A stretch of DNA of 64,000 nucleotides from Planococcus sp. PAMC 21323 (GCF_000785555.1 NZ_CP009129.1:2976001-3040000); one strand, 5' to 3'. Positions 26,229 through 35,012 are shown, counted from the stretch's first letter. Numbers and translations are program-made. The notes: generated by a model not told the origin, from the letters alone.

Positions 26229-26822
26229 TTGACTACAATTGGATTTGTACGACATGGCATCACAGATTGGAACATACAAGGCATCGCACAGGGCTCTGCG
26301 GATATTCCACTTAATGATACTGGAAAGCAACAAGCAGAGGCACTTGCCGAACGCTTGGCTGGAGAAGGTCAATGGGACAGAATTATCTCAAGCGACTTGT
26401 CCCGTGCAAAAGAAACAGCGGAAATCATTGGCCACAAACTCAATTTGCCAGTTAGTCATTTTGATGTTCGGTTGCGCGAAAGAAGTGGTGGTAAAATCGA
26501 AGGCACGACAGAGCAAGAACGCATTGAAAAATGGGGAACTGAATGGAGAAATCTCGACTTAGCTATGGAAAATTTGGACGATGCAGCAAATAGAGGAATT
26601 TCTTGCGTTGAAGATGTTTTGGACCAGTTTAACGGACAACGCATCTTGCTTGTGAGTCACGGTGCATTGATTGGATTGACGTTAAAAAAACTCTTACCTG
26701 AAAAATTTAAAGAAACATCTCTAGACAATACATCCATTACGATTTTAACGAATGCTGAAAATAAATGGGATTGCTCACTGTATAATTGTACCATCCATTT
26801 AGCTAAAAGCGAAAGTTATTGA
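26229..26822 (+). CDS. Histidine phosphatase family protein (phosphoglycerate mutase-like)
   Basis: 197 aa if TTG 26229 is used; AAGGAGA (26214-26220) is 8 nt before this TTG, whereas the ATG at 26220 overlaps the ribosome site and is unlikely. The motif FVRHGITDWN carries the phosphorylated His; RLRERSGGKIEGTT and LLVSHGALIGL (second catalytic His) follow. Cytoplasmic phosphatase of unknown substrate; family members act on phosphosugars or nucleotides. It overlaps the convergent PP2C gene by 7 nt. Confidence 0.85.
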   Translation: MTTIGFVRHGITDWNIQGIAQGSADIPLNDTGKQQAEALAERLAGEGQWDRIISSDLSRAKETAEIIGHKLNLPVSHFDVRLRERSGGKIEGTTEQERIEKWGTEWRNLDLAMENLDDAANRGISCVEDVLDQFNGQRILLVSHGALIGLTLKKLLPEKFKETSLDNTSITILTNAENKWDCSLYNCTIHLAKSESY

Positions 26823-27628
26823 TTGCTGGCGTAACTTGCTTGTTCAGTTACATCAACAGTCCATGAAACCACGGTCGTGCTATCACGAACGTGGTTTTTT
26901 TCGATTGTTTTCAGTAAGTTAGTTACGCCATCCGTTACTGTAGTCGTTGATACAAGCTGCGAAATGCTCTTAGGCTCTGCAAATACATCACCAGGGCATT
27001 CGACAAGTCCATCTGTCGTTAGCAAGAGCTGATTTTTCCCTCTACGCAATTCACGAATTCCACTACTAAAACACGGCACAGATTTTTCAAACGTGTTCAC
27101 TTTTCCTATCCATTCGTAAAATTGACGCTGATTGATTTGGTATTGATCGAATGCGGCTAGTTCCGGATGGAATACATACAATAGGCAATCTCCAACGGAA
27201 AACCAATAAAGATATTTTCCTTTTCGGATGGCGATTAAGAGGGCTGTCTCTCCTTGTATATGACGACATTTCTCCAAAAATTCTTGTTCGAGAACCAGCG
27301 CTAGTAAAGCTGTTTCTAGACTTTTAAAAAGCTCACCATTTATTCGATTTGATAGCAAAGAAGTAAGAACCTCTTTATTCTTTTCCAACTGTTCAGTGAC
27401 GAGCTCAGCACTTTTTGCTGAATGATGCGCATCTAAAACCGCAACAAACTCCCAGTTCTCTTCTCGACTAAGCCAAATCAAGCATCCGTCTTCGTTTTTA
27501 GTTTGACCAGAAGCAGAGTTCCCACCAAATCGACCAAGCGTAATATGCTGAACTGAAAGGACGTCTACTTTATCAATAAAAGAGTTCTCACTCCCTATCC
27601 AGCTTATGGCTTTTAATTGCTTATCCAT
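26816..27628 (-). CDS. PP2C-family serine/threonine phosphatase-like protein
   Basis: 270 aa single domain. Metal-site signatures are present: KNEDGCLIW (motif 1), VLDAHHSAKSAELV replacing the usual DGHGG, ETALLIAIRKGKYLYWFSVGDCLLY, LLLTTDGLVE, and a final RDSTTVVSW in place of DNxT. The Asp ligands appear retained although the second motif is atypical. It may dephosphorylate a protein substrate; no partner kinase is nearby. Antisense overlap of 7 nt with the histidine phosphatase gene. Confidence 0.75.
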   Translation of the reverse strand: MDKQLKAISWIGSENSFIDKVDVLSVQHITLGRFGGNSASGQTKNEDGCLIWLSREENWEFVAVLDAHHSAKSAELVTEQLEKNKEVLTSLLSNRINGELFKSLETALLALVLEQEFLEKCRHIQGETALLIAIRKGKYLYWFSVGDCLLYVFHPELAAFDQYQINQRQFYEWIGKVNTFEKSVPCFSSGIRELRRGKNQLLLTTDGLVECPGDVFAEPKSISQLVSTTTVTDGVTNLLKTIEKNHVRDSTTVVSWTVDVTEQASYASNQ

Positions 27629-27949
27629 TTACAGCACCTCTCTTTCACTATTGATATAAGTATAAGTCAGCATTAGAAAGTTGGATAGAAAACTTCACGT
27701 CCTCTGCCTCACAGACATCTACTTGACGAATATGATAAAGTTAACAACAGTTAGCTACTCATATTCGTACAAAAAACTATCGCCGACACTTGGTAGTGAG
27801 TTGGTTATCACAAAAGTTGGTGGTCTTGTTGAAGCCATAACTACAAATAATTTGGATAAACAGATAGCTTAATTGGGCTGTCTGTTTCTTCTATCATTCT
27901 TCACCTCTTCTCCTCATTACAACTATCGCTTAGCAAGGAGCTACTCACT
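27629..27949. other. Intergenic region with a 10-bp inverted repeat
   Basis: No convincing gene. ACGAATATGA (27726-27735) and TCATATTCGT (27759-27768) form a perfect inverted repeat with a 23-nt spacer, upstream of the MFS gene. It could be an operator or an RNA hairpin; no U-tract follows. An open frame at 27681-27872 overlaps it and lacks a good ribosome site. Confidence 0.5.
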
Positions 27950-29149
27950 ATGAACAATTCAAAACCAGCTTTATGGACAAGAGATTTTATCCTCACTTCT
28001 ATAGTGAATTTCTTTTTAATCCTCATTTTCTATTTGCTGATGGTCACCATTGCTGTCTATGCGGTCAATGAATACGGTGCATCAACGAGTGAAGCTGGAC
28101 TCGTTACAGGAATTTTCATATTAGGTGCATTAACTGGCCGGATCTTTATTGGTCGCAGCATCGATAAGATTGGCCGTAAAAAAACTTTACTCATTGGGAC
28201 AACATTATTTACGTTGACGACTTTTTTCTACTTTTTGAATCTTGGATTGCCATTCTTAATGGCCAACCGTTTTCTTCACGGTATGACGCTAGGAATGGCG
28301 AGTACTGCTGCAGGAACCATCGTTGCGCAAATTATACCGATGACCCGCAAAGGTGAAGGCATCGGCTATTTTAGTATGAGTTCTACATTGGCCGCGGCTT
28401 TTGGTCCGTTTATTGGGTTAATGCTGAGTCAGTACAGTAGCTATGAAATGATTTTCACGGTCTGTTTAGCCCTTGGTGTAATCAGTCTCGTCATTTCATC
28501 ATTAGTCTATGTACCACCCGTCGAAGCGCCTCCGAACCCAAACCTTACGAAAGGGTTTAAGGTTTCAGAATTTATTGAGCCAAAAGCAGTTCCAATCGCC
28601 ATTATTTGTTTAGTAATCTCACTTTGCTATTCTAGCGTACTGTCATTCATTAACTTTTATGCGATGGAAGAAAACCTTGTACAAGCCGCCAGTTATTTCT
28701 TCCTTGTTTATGCGATTTCAATACTAATATCGCGCCCCTTTACAGGACGACTCATGGATTTAAAAGGCGCAAATTTTATCATGTACCCAGCATTCGTCCT
28801 TTTTGCATCAGGTCTATTTTTATTGAATATTTCTAACAGTAGCACTGGTTTATTAGTCGCTGGTGCATTGATTGGATTTGGTTTTGGTAATATGCAATCA
28901 ACCACACAAGCTGTGGCGATTAAGCTGACACCTACTCATCGCATGGGACTTGCCACATCAACGTTTTTCATCGCAATGGACACGGGGTTAGGATTTGGTC
29001 CTTACCTTCTTGGCTTTATCATTCCGATGATCGGTTATAACTCACTTTATGGATTTTTGGGCTTTGTTGTACTTGCTACTGCATTTTTATATTATGTATT
29101 GCACGGCAAAAAAGAACGTGCAGATGCAGTTGAATTGGGCTATAAATAA
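27950..29149 (+). CDS. MFS transporter
   Basis: 399 aa with 12 predicted membrane helices. The MFS loop 2-3 motif is GRIFIGRSIDKIGRKKTLLIG and a second copy occurs as SRPFTGRLMDLKGAN after helix 7. The substrate is not evident; such proteins in Bacillales are usually drug or metabolite exporters. The start follows AAGGAG. Monocistronic with a downstream terminator. Confidence 0.85.
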   Translation: MNNSKPALWTRDFILTSIVNFFLILIFYLLMVTIAVYAVNEYGASTSEAGLVTGIFILGALTGRIFIGRSIDKIGRKKTLLIGTTLFTLTTFFYFLNLGLPFLMANRFLHGMTLGMASTAAGTIVAQIIPMTRKGEGIGYFSMSSTLAAAFGPFIGLMLSQYSSYEMIFTVCLALGVISLVISSLVYVPPVEAPPNPNLTKGFKVSEFIEPKAVPIAIICLVISLCYSSVLSFINFYAMEENLVQAASYFFLVYAISILISRPFTGRLMDLKGANFIMYPAFVLFASGLFLLNISNSSTGLLVAGALIGFGFGNMQSTTQAVAIKLTPTHRMGLATSTFFIAMDTGLGFGPYLLGFIIPMIGYNSLYGFLGFVVLATAFLYYVLHGKKERADAVELGYK

Positions 29150-29168
29150 ATCGATAAATTACTCCATC

Positions 29169-29202
29169 AAAAAACGCTTAACCTTTTTAGGTTAGGCGTT
29201 TT
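29169..29202 (+). terminator. Terminator of the MFS gene
   Basis: Stem aaaacgc-taacc/ggtta-gcgtttt with a T-rich loop and a T-run end. Confidence 0.85.
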
Positions 29203-29208
29203 CACATT

Positions 29209-29322
29209 TCATTGTTCTTTTTTGAGCCTAGCAACTTCACTCTCAAGAAAATCTATGCGTTTATGAATTCGATAAAAAATTGGTAAATACGCTAAGACAA
29301 TTATGATCATCCACCCCATCAT
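29209..29322 (-). CDS. Small single-span membrane protein (37 aa)
   Basis: MMGWMIIIVLAYLPIFY forms a membrane helix, followed by RIHKRIDFLESEVARLKKEQ, a heptad-like charged helix. AAGGGGG sits 4-5 nt before ATG 29322. The layout (one helix plus a short coiled coil) matches the 52-aa protein at 16507-16665 though sequence similarity is slight. Function unknown. Confidence 0.55.
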   Translation of the reverse strand: MMGWMIIIVLAYLPIFYRIHKRIDFLESEVARLKKEQ

Positions 29323-29370
29323 ACATCCCCCTTTTTCACACTTTACCATATAGATTTACAAAGTTCCCCA

Positions 29371-29422
29371 AACATAAACAGACAGGATTCTTCATAAGTG
29401 AAGAATCCTGTCTGTTTATGTT
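29371..29422 (-). terminator. Long perfect hairpin downstream of the NaK-like channel gene
   Basis: A 23-bp perfect stem (29371-29393 with 29400-29422), loop ATAAGT, directly after the channel stop codon on the minus strand. Confidence 0.85.
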
Positions 29423-29424
29423 GT

Positions 29425-29754
29425 TTACACTTGTTTCTTTTTGTTTTGCATTTGCAAAGATACTTTTACAAGTAAACTTAACATAACTCCAATGCCAGTA
29501 ATCATATATAAGATGGTGAAAATTTTACCGAAAGCTGTAATGGGTTCTAAAGTTGCTGAACCAACAGTTGTCAGCGTCGCTACACTAAAATACAAAGCGT
29601 CCACTATGGTAAACCCTTCTACTGTGGAATAAAAGATGGTACCTGATATCAAAATCGCTGCGGTTAATCCGAGCAATACTTGGAATTCCTTATCTTTAAT
29701 CAGTTGAAAAAATGTTTTTAGCATTCGTCTTAATGTCAAAAAAAATGATACCAC
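29425..29754 (-). CDS. NaK-like two-helix cation channel with atypical selectivity filter
   Basis: 109-aa tetrameric-type pore subunit with two membrane helices. It closely follows the B. cereus NaK channel along its whole length: SFFLTLRRML, DKEFQVLLGLT, ISGTIFYSTVEGF, DALYFSVATLTTVG and FGKIFTILYMITGIGVM. The filter reads TVGSAT where NaK has TVGDGN and K channels have TVGYG. GTG start at 29754 with GAGG upstream. It should form a cation channel, but the filter change makes selectivity uncertain. Confidence 0.88.
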   Translation of the reverse strand: MVSFFLTLRRMLKTFFQLIKDKEFQVLLGLTAAILISGTIFYSTVEGFTIVDALYFSVATLTTVGSATLEPITAFGKIFTILYMITGIGVMLSLLVKVSLQMQNKKKQV

Positions 29755-30085
29755 TTAGCTCGCCTCTTCATTCATAGTTATCTTTTCATTATAAAGTATT
29801 TATAGAAAAGAAATCCAACAACTAGGCAAGTTTTTGGTTTTAGCTCTCTACATGTTCTGACAACATGACGATTGAACACAAGGTATATTCAAGAAAATTC
29901 ACCGGTATCGAAATAAAATAGTTTATTTTAAACGACTATTTTCACCTAATACCGACTTCCAACTATAATATACCTCAAAATTTAAAGGAGATTTTTCAAT
30001 CAAGCTCGAATTAATGCTAGAGAGAATCTACCGATCATGCTTCAAGAACCGCCCGCTATTAATTCATTCACAAAGGAGAATGATT
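29755..30085 (+). promoter_or_regulatory. Upstream region of the RibD-like gene
   Basis: Promoter candidate TTCACC (29941-29946), 17 nt, TATAAT (29964-29969). AAATAGT/ACTATTT flank about 12 nt near 29918-29944 as an inverted repeat. An AAAGGAG at 29984-29990 has no start codon at proper distance, so a long leader of about 110 nt precedes the gene. No other gene seen. Confidence 0.5.
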
Positions 30086-30622
30086 ATGGGAAAAATCATT
30101 GTAGCCATGTATTTGACACTTGATGGGGTTATGGAAGAACCTTCTTGGACGGCTCCCTACTGGGACGACGAGATTGCTAAATTCCAATTGGATCTGCTAT
30201 TTGGTAGTGAGGCATTATTGCTCGGACGCGTAACTTATGAAGGGTTTGCAGCAGCTTGGCCTTCTGCCGAAGATGAAGAAGGCTTTGCAGAGCGCATTAA
30301 CAAATTGCCAAAGTATGTCGTTTCTACGAGCTTGAAACGTACTGAATGGAATGCTCGCCTCATTTCTAGCAACGTACCGCAAGAAGTGACTAAACTTAAA
30401 AAAACAGGTCAGCGATTATTGGTTTATGGAAGTGCTGAACTTATCGAAACTTTATTAAAGCATGACTTGATCGACGAACTTCATTTAATGACATTTCCAC
30501 TCGTATTAGGTGAAGGAAAACGGCTATTCAAGGAAAATGCTGATCAAAAAATGTTTAATTTACAAAATATCCGTTGGACTGATTCTGGTGTTCTTATCGC
30601 TAGTTATACCCCGGATAAATAA
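30086..30622 (+). CDS. Dihydrofolate reductase/RibD C-terminal-like family protein
   Basis: 178 aa from ATG 30086 (AAAGGAG 7 nt upstream; a longer frame from 30014 lacks a site). KIIVAMYLTLDGVMEEP opens the fold, ALLLGRVTYEGFAAAWPS is the family NADPH-binding motif, and LVYGSAELIETLLKHDLIDELHLMTFPLVLGEGKRLF is the RibD_C end. These YwjB-like proteins are presumed NADPH-dependent reductases of unknown substrate. Terminator follows. Confidence 0.85.
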   Translation: MGKIIVAMYLTLDGVMEEPSWTAPYWDDEIAKFQLDLLFGSEALLLGRVTYEGFAAAWPSAEDEEGFAERINKLPKYVVSTSLKRTEWNARLISSNVPQEVTKLKKTGQRLLVYGSAELIETLLKHDLIDELHLMTFPLVLGEGKRLFKENADQKMFNLQNIRWTDSGVLIASYTPDK

Positions 30623-30625
30623 ACG

Positions 30626-30650
30626 AAAAGACTCTTAAATGAGTCTTTTT
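30626..30650 (+). terminator. Terminator of the RibD-like gene
   Basis: Stem AAAAGACTC/GAGTCTTTT, loop TTAAAT, T-rich tail. Confidence 0.9.
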
Positions 30651-30736
30651 ATTTTGATTAAAAAGGTAATTTCTTTCTATTAATAGTGTCTTTCAAGCTA
30701 TAATAACTAATGAGTTGTATTTTCAAATAGAAAAGA

Positions 30737-33700
30737 GTGGTTTATATGAAAAAAATAGGATTGTCTCTAGGCGGAGTGGTCGTTTTACTTGCACTCCCTA
30801 TCATAATTTGGTTTTTACAAGAAGAAAAAATAGTTAATATAGCCATTATCGATAAAACCGTACCATCCGAAAGTTATAGGGAACATAAAGGCTTAACCTG
30901 GTTATTAAATCACCAGCGTTATGTTTCTGAACCAGGAGAAACCTATAACGAATCCGTCGACTATTACGGTTTTGTTCCCGATGAAGAAAATGAGAGCTAT
31001 ACGATCCGTGAATTGCCTACGGATTATTCCGGAACTGACCTCATTTATCTAGCTGATTCTTATGGAGTTTACGAGGAAGACCTGCCTTGGCAAACGAAAG
31101 ACAAAAAACCAGGTAGTTCATCTATGATTACAGGTGGACTCCAAATGGACGAGTGGCAGACGATTAAACAACAAGTCCAGTCTGAAGGCACCGACTTAGT
31201 TATGGAATTCAACACGTTTGCTTCTCCGACTTCTAAAGAAGTTTCACAAGATATGAATGAGTTTTTAGGTCTTGAGTGGAGCGGTTGGAGCGGTCGCTAT
31301 TTTAAAGAGTTGCAAACTTCTAAAAATGCCGTTCCTCAATGGATTGTTGAAAATTATGAAAAAAATGATGTGCAATGGCAGTTTGAAGGCGCTGGGTTTG
31401 TATTGGTTAACGATGAAACCGGTGAAGTAGTGATTCTTTCTGAAGAAGCAGACGAAATTGGTAGCGACGGTCTATACCTAGAATTCACGGAACAAGGAAC
31501 TGATCAATTTGATCTGAAAAATAGCCCTTCTTTCGATTATTGGTTTGATATCAATCTGGCTCTTCCAGAAACTGAAGTTCTTGCAGACTATCAGTGGGAC
31601 TTGCAAGATGCAGGCAAGGAGAAGTTGGAAAAAGCGGGCATTCCAGAAAACTTTCCTGCTGTGTTCCATCAATCCAAATATGGAGCAGACGTTTACTATT
31701 TTGCCGGGGATTTTGTCGATATCAATGATGTTCCAAATTTTTATCGCTTTGCAGGTTTCTCAAAACTGCGTTCTATTCTTTCTACAGAAGCATTAGATGC
31801 TGAAAAGAGTTTTTACTGGAAAACGTATATCCCCATGATGGAATCTATTATGGCAAATGCAGCAGCTAAAAAAGCCCCTGCTGAAAAGGCACAAAAAGCG
31901 CTTGCCGTTGAAAATGGCGTTTCTTATCCTTCTCGTGTCAACGACCAAACATTTGAAGTTTATGAAGATGGTGAATGGCAGCCACTTACTATTAAAGGGG
32001 TAAACCTAGGAATGGCTAAGCCGGGAACATTTCCTGGCGAAGCAGCCATTACACGTGCAGAATATGATCGGTGGTTTAAAGCAATTGGCGAAATGAATGC
32101 TAATGCAGTGCGTGTCTATACACTGCACCCTCCTGCTTTTTACGAGGCATTTGCGGCATATAACGCTAACGCTAAAGAGCCTCTTTATTTGTATCATGGT
32201 GTTTGGATTGATGAAGAACCGTTGGTGGAGTCTTTAAATGCTTTTGACCCTGACATTACTGAACGCTTCCAGGCAGAAGTCAAAAAAATCGTGGATGTTG
32301 TCCATGGCGATGCGGTTGTGGAACAACAACCCGGACATGCTTACGGTAATTATAAAACCGACATCTCTCCTTACGTGATCGGTTGGATGATTGGTATCGA
32401 ATGGTTCCCAATTATGGTTGATCAAATGGAGCAAGATTATCCTGATCTTGGCGAGTACCAAGGTCAATACATCTACACGGAAAATGCCAACCCGATGGAA
32501 AATTGGTTGGCACAGCAATTAGATCTTCTCGCTTCTTATGAACTTGAAACTTACGACAGTATGCGTCCGTTAAGCTTTACTAACTGGGTAACAACCGATA
32601 ACATTGATCAACCTGCAGAGCCAAGTGATCAAGAAGATATGGCGACTGTTGATCCGAATCACATCAAGACCAAGGACATAACGGATACAGTTGGCATGTT
32701 TGCTTCGTATCATGTCTATCCGTACTACCCGGATTTCTTGAATTTAGAAGAGCGTTATACAGAGTATGTCGATCACCGCGGTGAATTTAATAACTACGCC
32801 GGCTATTTAAAAGACTTGAATGACTCTCACGATATACCCGTACTCATTGCTGAGTTTGGAGTCCCTGCTTCACGTGGGATGACTCATGAAAATCCATTTG
32901 GTTGGAATCAAGGGTTTATCTCTGAAAAAGAACAAGGGGAAATCGTCAGTCACATGTACGAGGATATTCTTGAAGAAGGCATGCTAGGCGGTATGGTCTT
33001 TACTTGGCAAGACGAGTGGTTTAAACGAACATGGAATACAATGGAGTACGATAATCCGAACGAACGACCATTTTGGTCGAATGCCCAAACCAATGAGCAA
33101 CAATTTGGTTTGTTGAGCTTTGACCGTCATAAAGTAAAAGTCGATGGTATAGATGATTGGCAAGATGGAAAAACACTTTACGAAAAAGATGAAGGTGCAC
33201 TTAACAGTGTTACGATGGATTCAGATGAGCGATATGTCTACGTTAAAGCGCAATTTGACCCAGCCAATAACAATTGGTGGACTGAAAATGATTTTAATCT
33301 CTACTTTAGTATCCGTAACAACAAAGGCATTGCGGTCGATGCTTTAGAAGAAACTGAATTTCTAGCAGATTTCCAGTTGAAGATTGAAAATCTAAAACAA
33401 GCACAATTGCAAGTGGCTGGCGATTACGATAGTTTTTACTATGATTATCATGAACGTTTAAAAATGATTCCCGCAGAAGAAAACATCGAATCGACATTCC
33501 ATCCAATTCGACTTGCTTTAAACAAAGAGTTTGTACGTCCGGACACTGGGGAACTTCTACCGTTTTCTTCTTATGAAACTGGAATTTTCCAATTTGGCAT
33601 TGCCAATCCAGAACACGAAGAATACGATTCGTTAAATGATTATTATTACGATGAAAAAACCGGCGTTCTGGAAATTCGAATTCCTTGGATGTTACTAAAT

Positions 33701-33946
33701 GCGAAAGACCCAGCAAAACGTGAATTTACAGGCGACCTTCAAAAAGATGGCATCGAGGCTTCTCAAACGATTACAGGTCTTGATGTTGCAGCGAACTTAA
33801 CCAACAAAGATGGAAAAGTTGTAGAAGCTTTCGATTCGAAGAAAGTTGCTCAATATTCGTGGGAAACATGGGGATTACCACAATCCGAGGAACGGTTAAA
33901 ACAATCGTATTACATTCTTCAAGAAACGTTCGGGGAAACCGAATAA
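30737..33946 (+). CDS. Large membrane-anchored glycosidase-like protein (1069 aa), uncharacterised
   Basis: An N-terminal membrane anchor (about residues 5-27) displays the protein outside. Residues about 30-390 form a flavodoxin/GATase-like region (TDLIYLADSYGVYEEDL). About 400-790 resembles a clan GH-A TIM barrel: NLGMAKPGTFPGE, NANAVRVYTLHPPAFYEAF, SPYVIGWMIGIEW (candidate acid/base Glu), and VLIAEFGVPASRG (candidate nucleophile Glu). A beta-rich C-terminal region (about 800-1069) may bind carbohydrate. It may start at MKKIG (30746). Convergent with another secreted glycosidase-like gene under a c-di-GMP riboswitch, so an exopolysaccharide role is possible. Family and substrate unknown. 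Confidence 0.6.
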   Translation: MVYMKKIGLSLGGVVVLLALPIIIWFLQEEKIVNIAIIDKTVPSESYREHKGLTWLLNHQRYVSEPGETYNESVDYYGFVPDEENESYTIRELPTDYSGTDLIYLADSYGVYEEDLPWQTKDKKPGSSSMITGGLQMDEWQTIKQQVQSEGTDLVMEFNTFASPTSKEVSQDMNEFLGLEWSGWSGRYFKELQTSKNAVPQWIVENYEKNDVQWQFEGAGFVLVNDETGEVVILSEEADEIGSDGLYLEFTEQGTDQFDLKNSPSFDYWFDINLALPETEVLADYQWDLQDAGKEKLEKAGIPENFPAVFHQSKYGADVYYFAGDFVDINDVPNFYRFAGFSKLRSILSTEALDAEKSFYWKTYIPMMESIMANAAAKKAPAEKAQKALAVENGVSYPSRVNDQTFEVYEDGEWQPLTIKGVNLGMAKPGTFPGEAAITRAEYDRWFKAIGEMNANAVRVYTLHPPAFYEAFAAYNANAKEPLYLYHGVWIDEEPLVESLNAFDPDITERFQAEVKKIVDVVHGDAVVEQQPGHAYGNYKTDISPYVIGWMIGIEWFPIMVDQMEQDYPDLGEYQGQYIYTENANPMENWLAQQLDLLASYELETYDSMRPLSFTNWVTTDNIDQPAEPSDQEDMATVDPNHIKTKDITDTVGMFASYHVYPYYPDFLNLEERYTEYVDHRGEFNNYAGYLKDLNDSHDIPVLIAEFGVPASRGMTHENPFGWNQGFISEKEQGEIVSHMYEDILEEGMLGGMVFTWQDEWFKRTWNTMEYDNPNERPFWSNAQTNEQQFGLLSFDRHKVKVDGIDDWQDGKTLYEKDEGALNSVTMDSDERYVYVKAQFDPANNNWWTENDFNLYFSIRNNKGIAVDALEETEFLADFQLKIENLKQAQLQVAGDYDSFYYDYHERLKMIPAEENIESTFHPIRLALNKEFVRPDTGELLPFSSYETGIFQFGIANPEHEEYDSLNDYYYDEKTGVLEIRIPWMLLNAKDPAKREFTGDLQKDGIEASQTITGLDVAANLTNKDGKVVEAFDSKKVAQYSWETWGLPQSEERLKQSYYILQETFGETE

Positions 33947-33959
33947 TATGTGAGCAATT

Positions 33960-34005
33960 AAAAACTGACGGAGAAAAGGACAATCCTTTTCTCCGTCAGT
34001 TTTTT
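33960..34005. terminator. Bidirectional terminator
   Basis: A 20-bp stem aaaactgacggagaaaagga with its complement, 3-nt loop, A-run left and T-run right; ends both convergent glycosidase-like genes. Confidence 0.93.
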
Positions 34006-34011
34006 TAGATT

Positions 34012-34881
34012 TTAAGGTTTCATTGTTTTCCAGCTGTCTACATGATGAACGGCTACGCCACCAAATCCAGATGCTGCCGCATAATAAGCAGATACTGCCG
34101 CCAACTCACCGTTCATGAAAGCTTCGCCTTCTTCAAAGAACGAAATATTATTGCCTTCATCGGTTTGACCTGTTTCAACTCCGACTACTACTGTTTTTCC
34201 ATATTTTTCTGCATAAGCTACTTCATTTTTTACTAGTTCTGTAATCATTGCCGCTGAATCTCTGTATGCCATTAATGTAACACTGTCTGTATTGGCAATT
34301 ACCCATTCAGCGAGTAGACCTTTGCCATAAATGTTTTTATAAGCGATTTCATCGAACCAGAAAGGCATATCTGCCTCGAGTGGTAAATTCATCGCAGCCG
34401 TGCTCGATGCTGCTTTACTTAAAAGAGATTGATAAGATTTGATCGTTGTTGCTCGGTTCGTATTCCAACCACTATATAAATACGGCTCAACATCCAAGTG
34501 AACACCCGTGAACTTCTGAGCTGGTAATGCATTTTGCTGATAAGTAGATAGCCAGTTCATCAACCGGTCTTGTTTCGTAAAGCCTTTAGGTGCTACCCAA
34601 TCATTTGCTCCGTCTAGTGCATATATTGTCATGCCCAATGCGCCCGCTTTTTCAATAAAGCTTTGATAAACAGTTACAGGAATGTCTTCATCGATTTGTA
34701 CGTAGACCTTATTGAGGTCTTTGCTTTCTAAAAAGGCAAGTGTGCCTGCTTCATCACTATAAATCATCCACGGATTCCATAACCATGTAGCTTTAACATC
34801 CACTTCCATTGCATGAGCGTTGACACCCGTTTGTGTCAGCATAAACAATAATAATACACCTGCCATCATAAATTTTTTCAT
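34012..34881 (-). CDS. Secreted TIM-barrel/glycosidase-like protein under c-di-GMP riboswitch
   Basis: 289 aa with a Sec signal peptide (KKFMMAGVLLLFMLTQTGVNAHA, cleavage near residue 24). The mature part has barrel-like strands and FTGVHLDVEPYLYSG, a D-x-E motif like the catalytic strand of GH18-type enzymes, followed by LPLEADMPFWFDEIAY and DSVTLMAYRDSA. The function is not established; a glycoside hydrolase for an extracellular polymer is plausible. ATG 34881 follows GGGAGG at about 10 nt. The riboswitch upstream ties it to motility or biofilm signalling. Confidence 0.7.
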   Translation of the reverse strand: MKKFMMAGVLLLFMLTQTGVNAHAMEVDVKATWLWNPWMIYSDEAGTLAFLESKDLNKVYVQIDEDIPVTVYQSFIEKAGALGMTIYALDGANDWVAPKGFTKQDRLMNWLSTYQQNALPAQKFTGVHLDVEPYLYSGWNTNRATTIKSYQSLLSKAASSTAAMNLPLEADMPFWFDEIAYKNIYGKGLLAEWVIANTDSVTLMAYRDSAAMITELVKNEVAYAEKYGKTVVVGVETGQTDEGNNISFFEEGEAFMNGELAAVSAYYAAASGFGGVAVHHVDSWKTMKP

Positions 34882-34887
34882 TTCCCC

Positions 34888-34926
34888 ATATCCTCCCGTT
34901 CTGTAAGCCGCGACTCAAAGAACGAG
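34888..34926 (-). promoter_or_regulatory. Expression platform: hairpin sequestering the ribosome site
   Basis: Minus-strand CTCGTTCT can pair with AGAACGGGAG, whose end is part of the GGGAGG ribosome site of the downstream gene. There is no U-tract, so control is more likely translational than by termination. Confidence 0.5.
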
Positions 34927-35012
34927 ACCCTGGCAACCTGACGACCTTGCGTTTTTCAACGGTTAGGCTCATGGCTTTGCGTCCTCCTCTTTCGATGGAG
35001 TTTGCCTTTTTC
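34926..35012 (-). ncRNA. Cyclic di-GMP-I (GEMM-I) riboswitch
   Basis: On the minus strand the aptamer runs GGCAAAC (35006-35000), a CTCC/GGAG stem capped by CGAAAG (GNRA-type loop), GGACGCAAAGCC, then GCCTAA, a second stem-loop CGTT-GAAA-AACG, the GGTCGTCAGGTTGCC receptor side, whose TTGCC closes with GGCAA. These blocks and their order match the class I c-di-GMP riboswitch consensus (established family). It lies about 45 nt upstream of the secreted protein gene. Confidence 0.92.

Noticed and set aside
27681-27872. 63-aa open frame on the plus strand
   Set aside because: Non-ATG start, no ribosome site, overlaps an inverted repeat, no recognisable domain.
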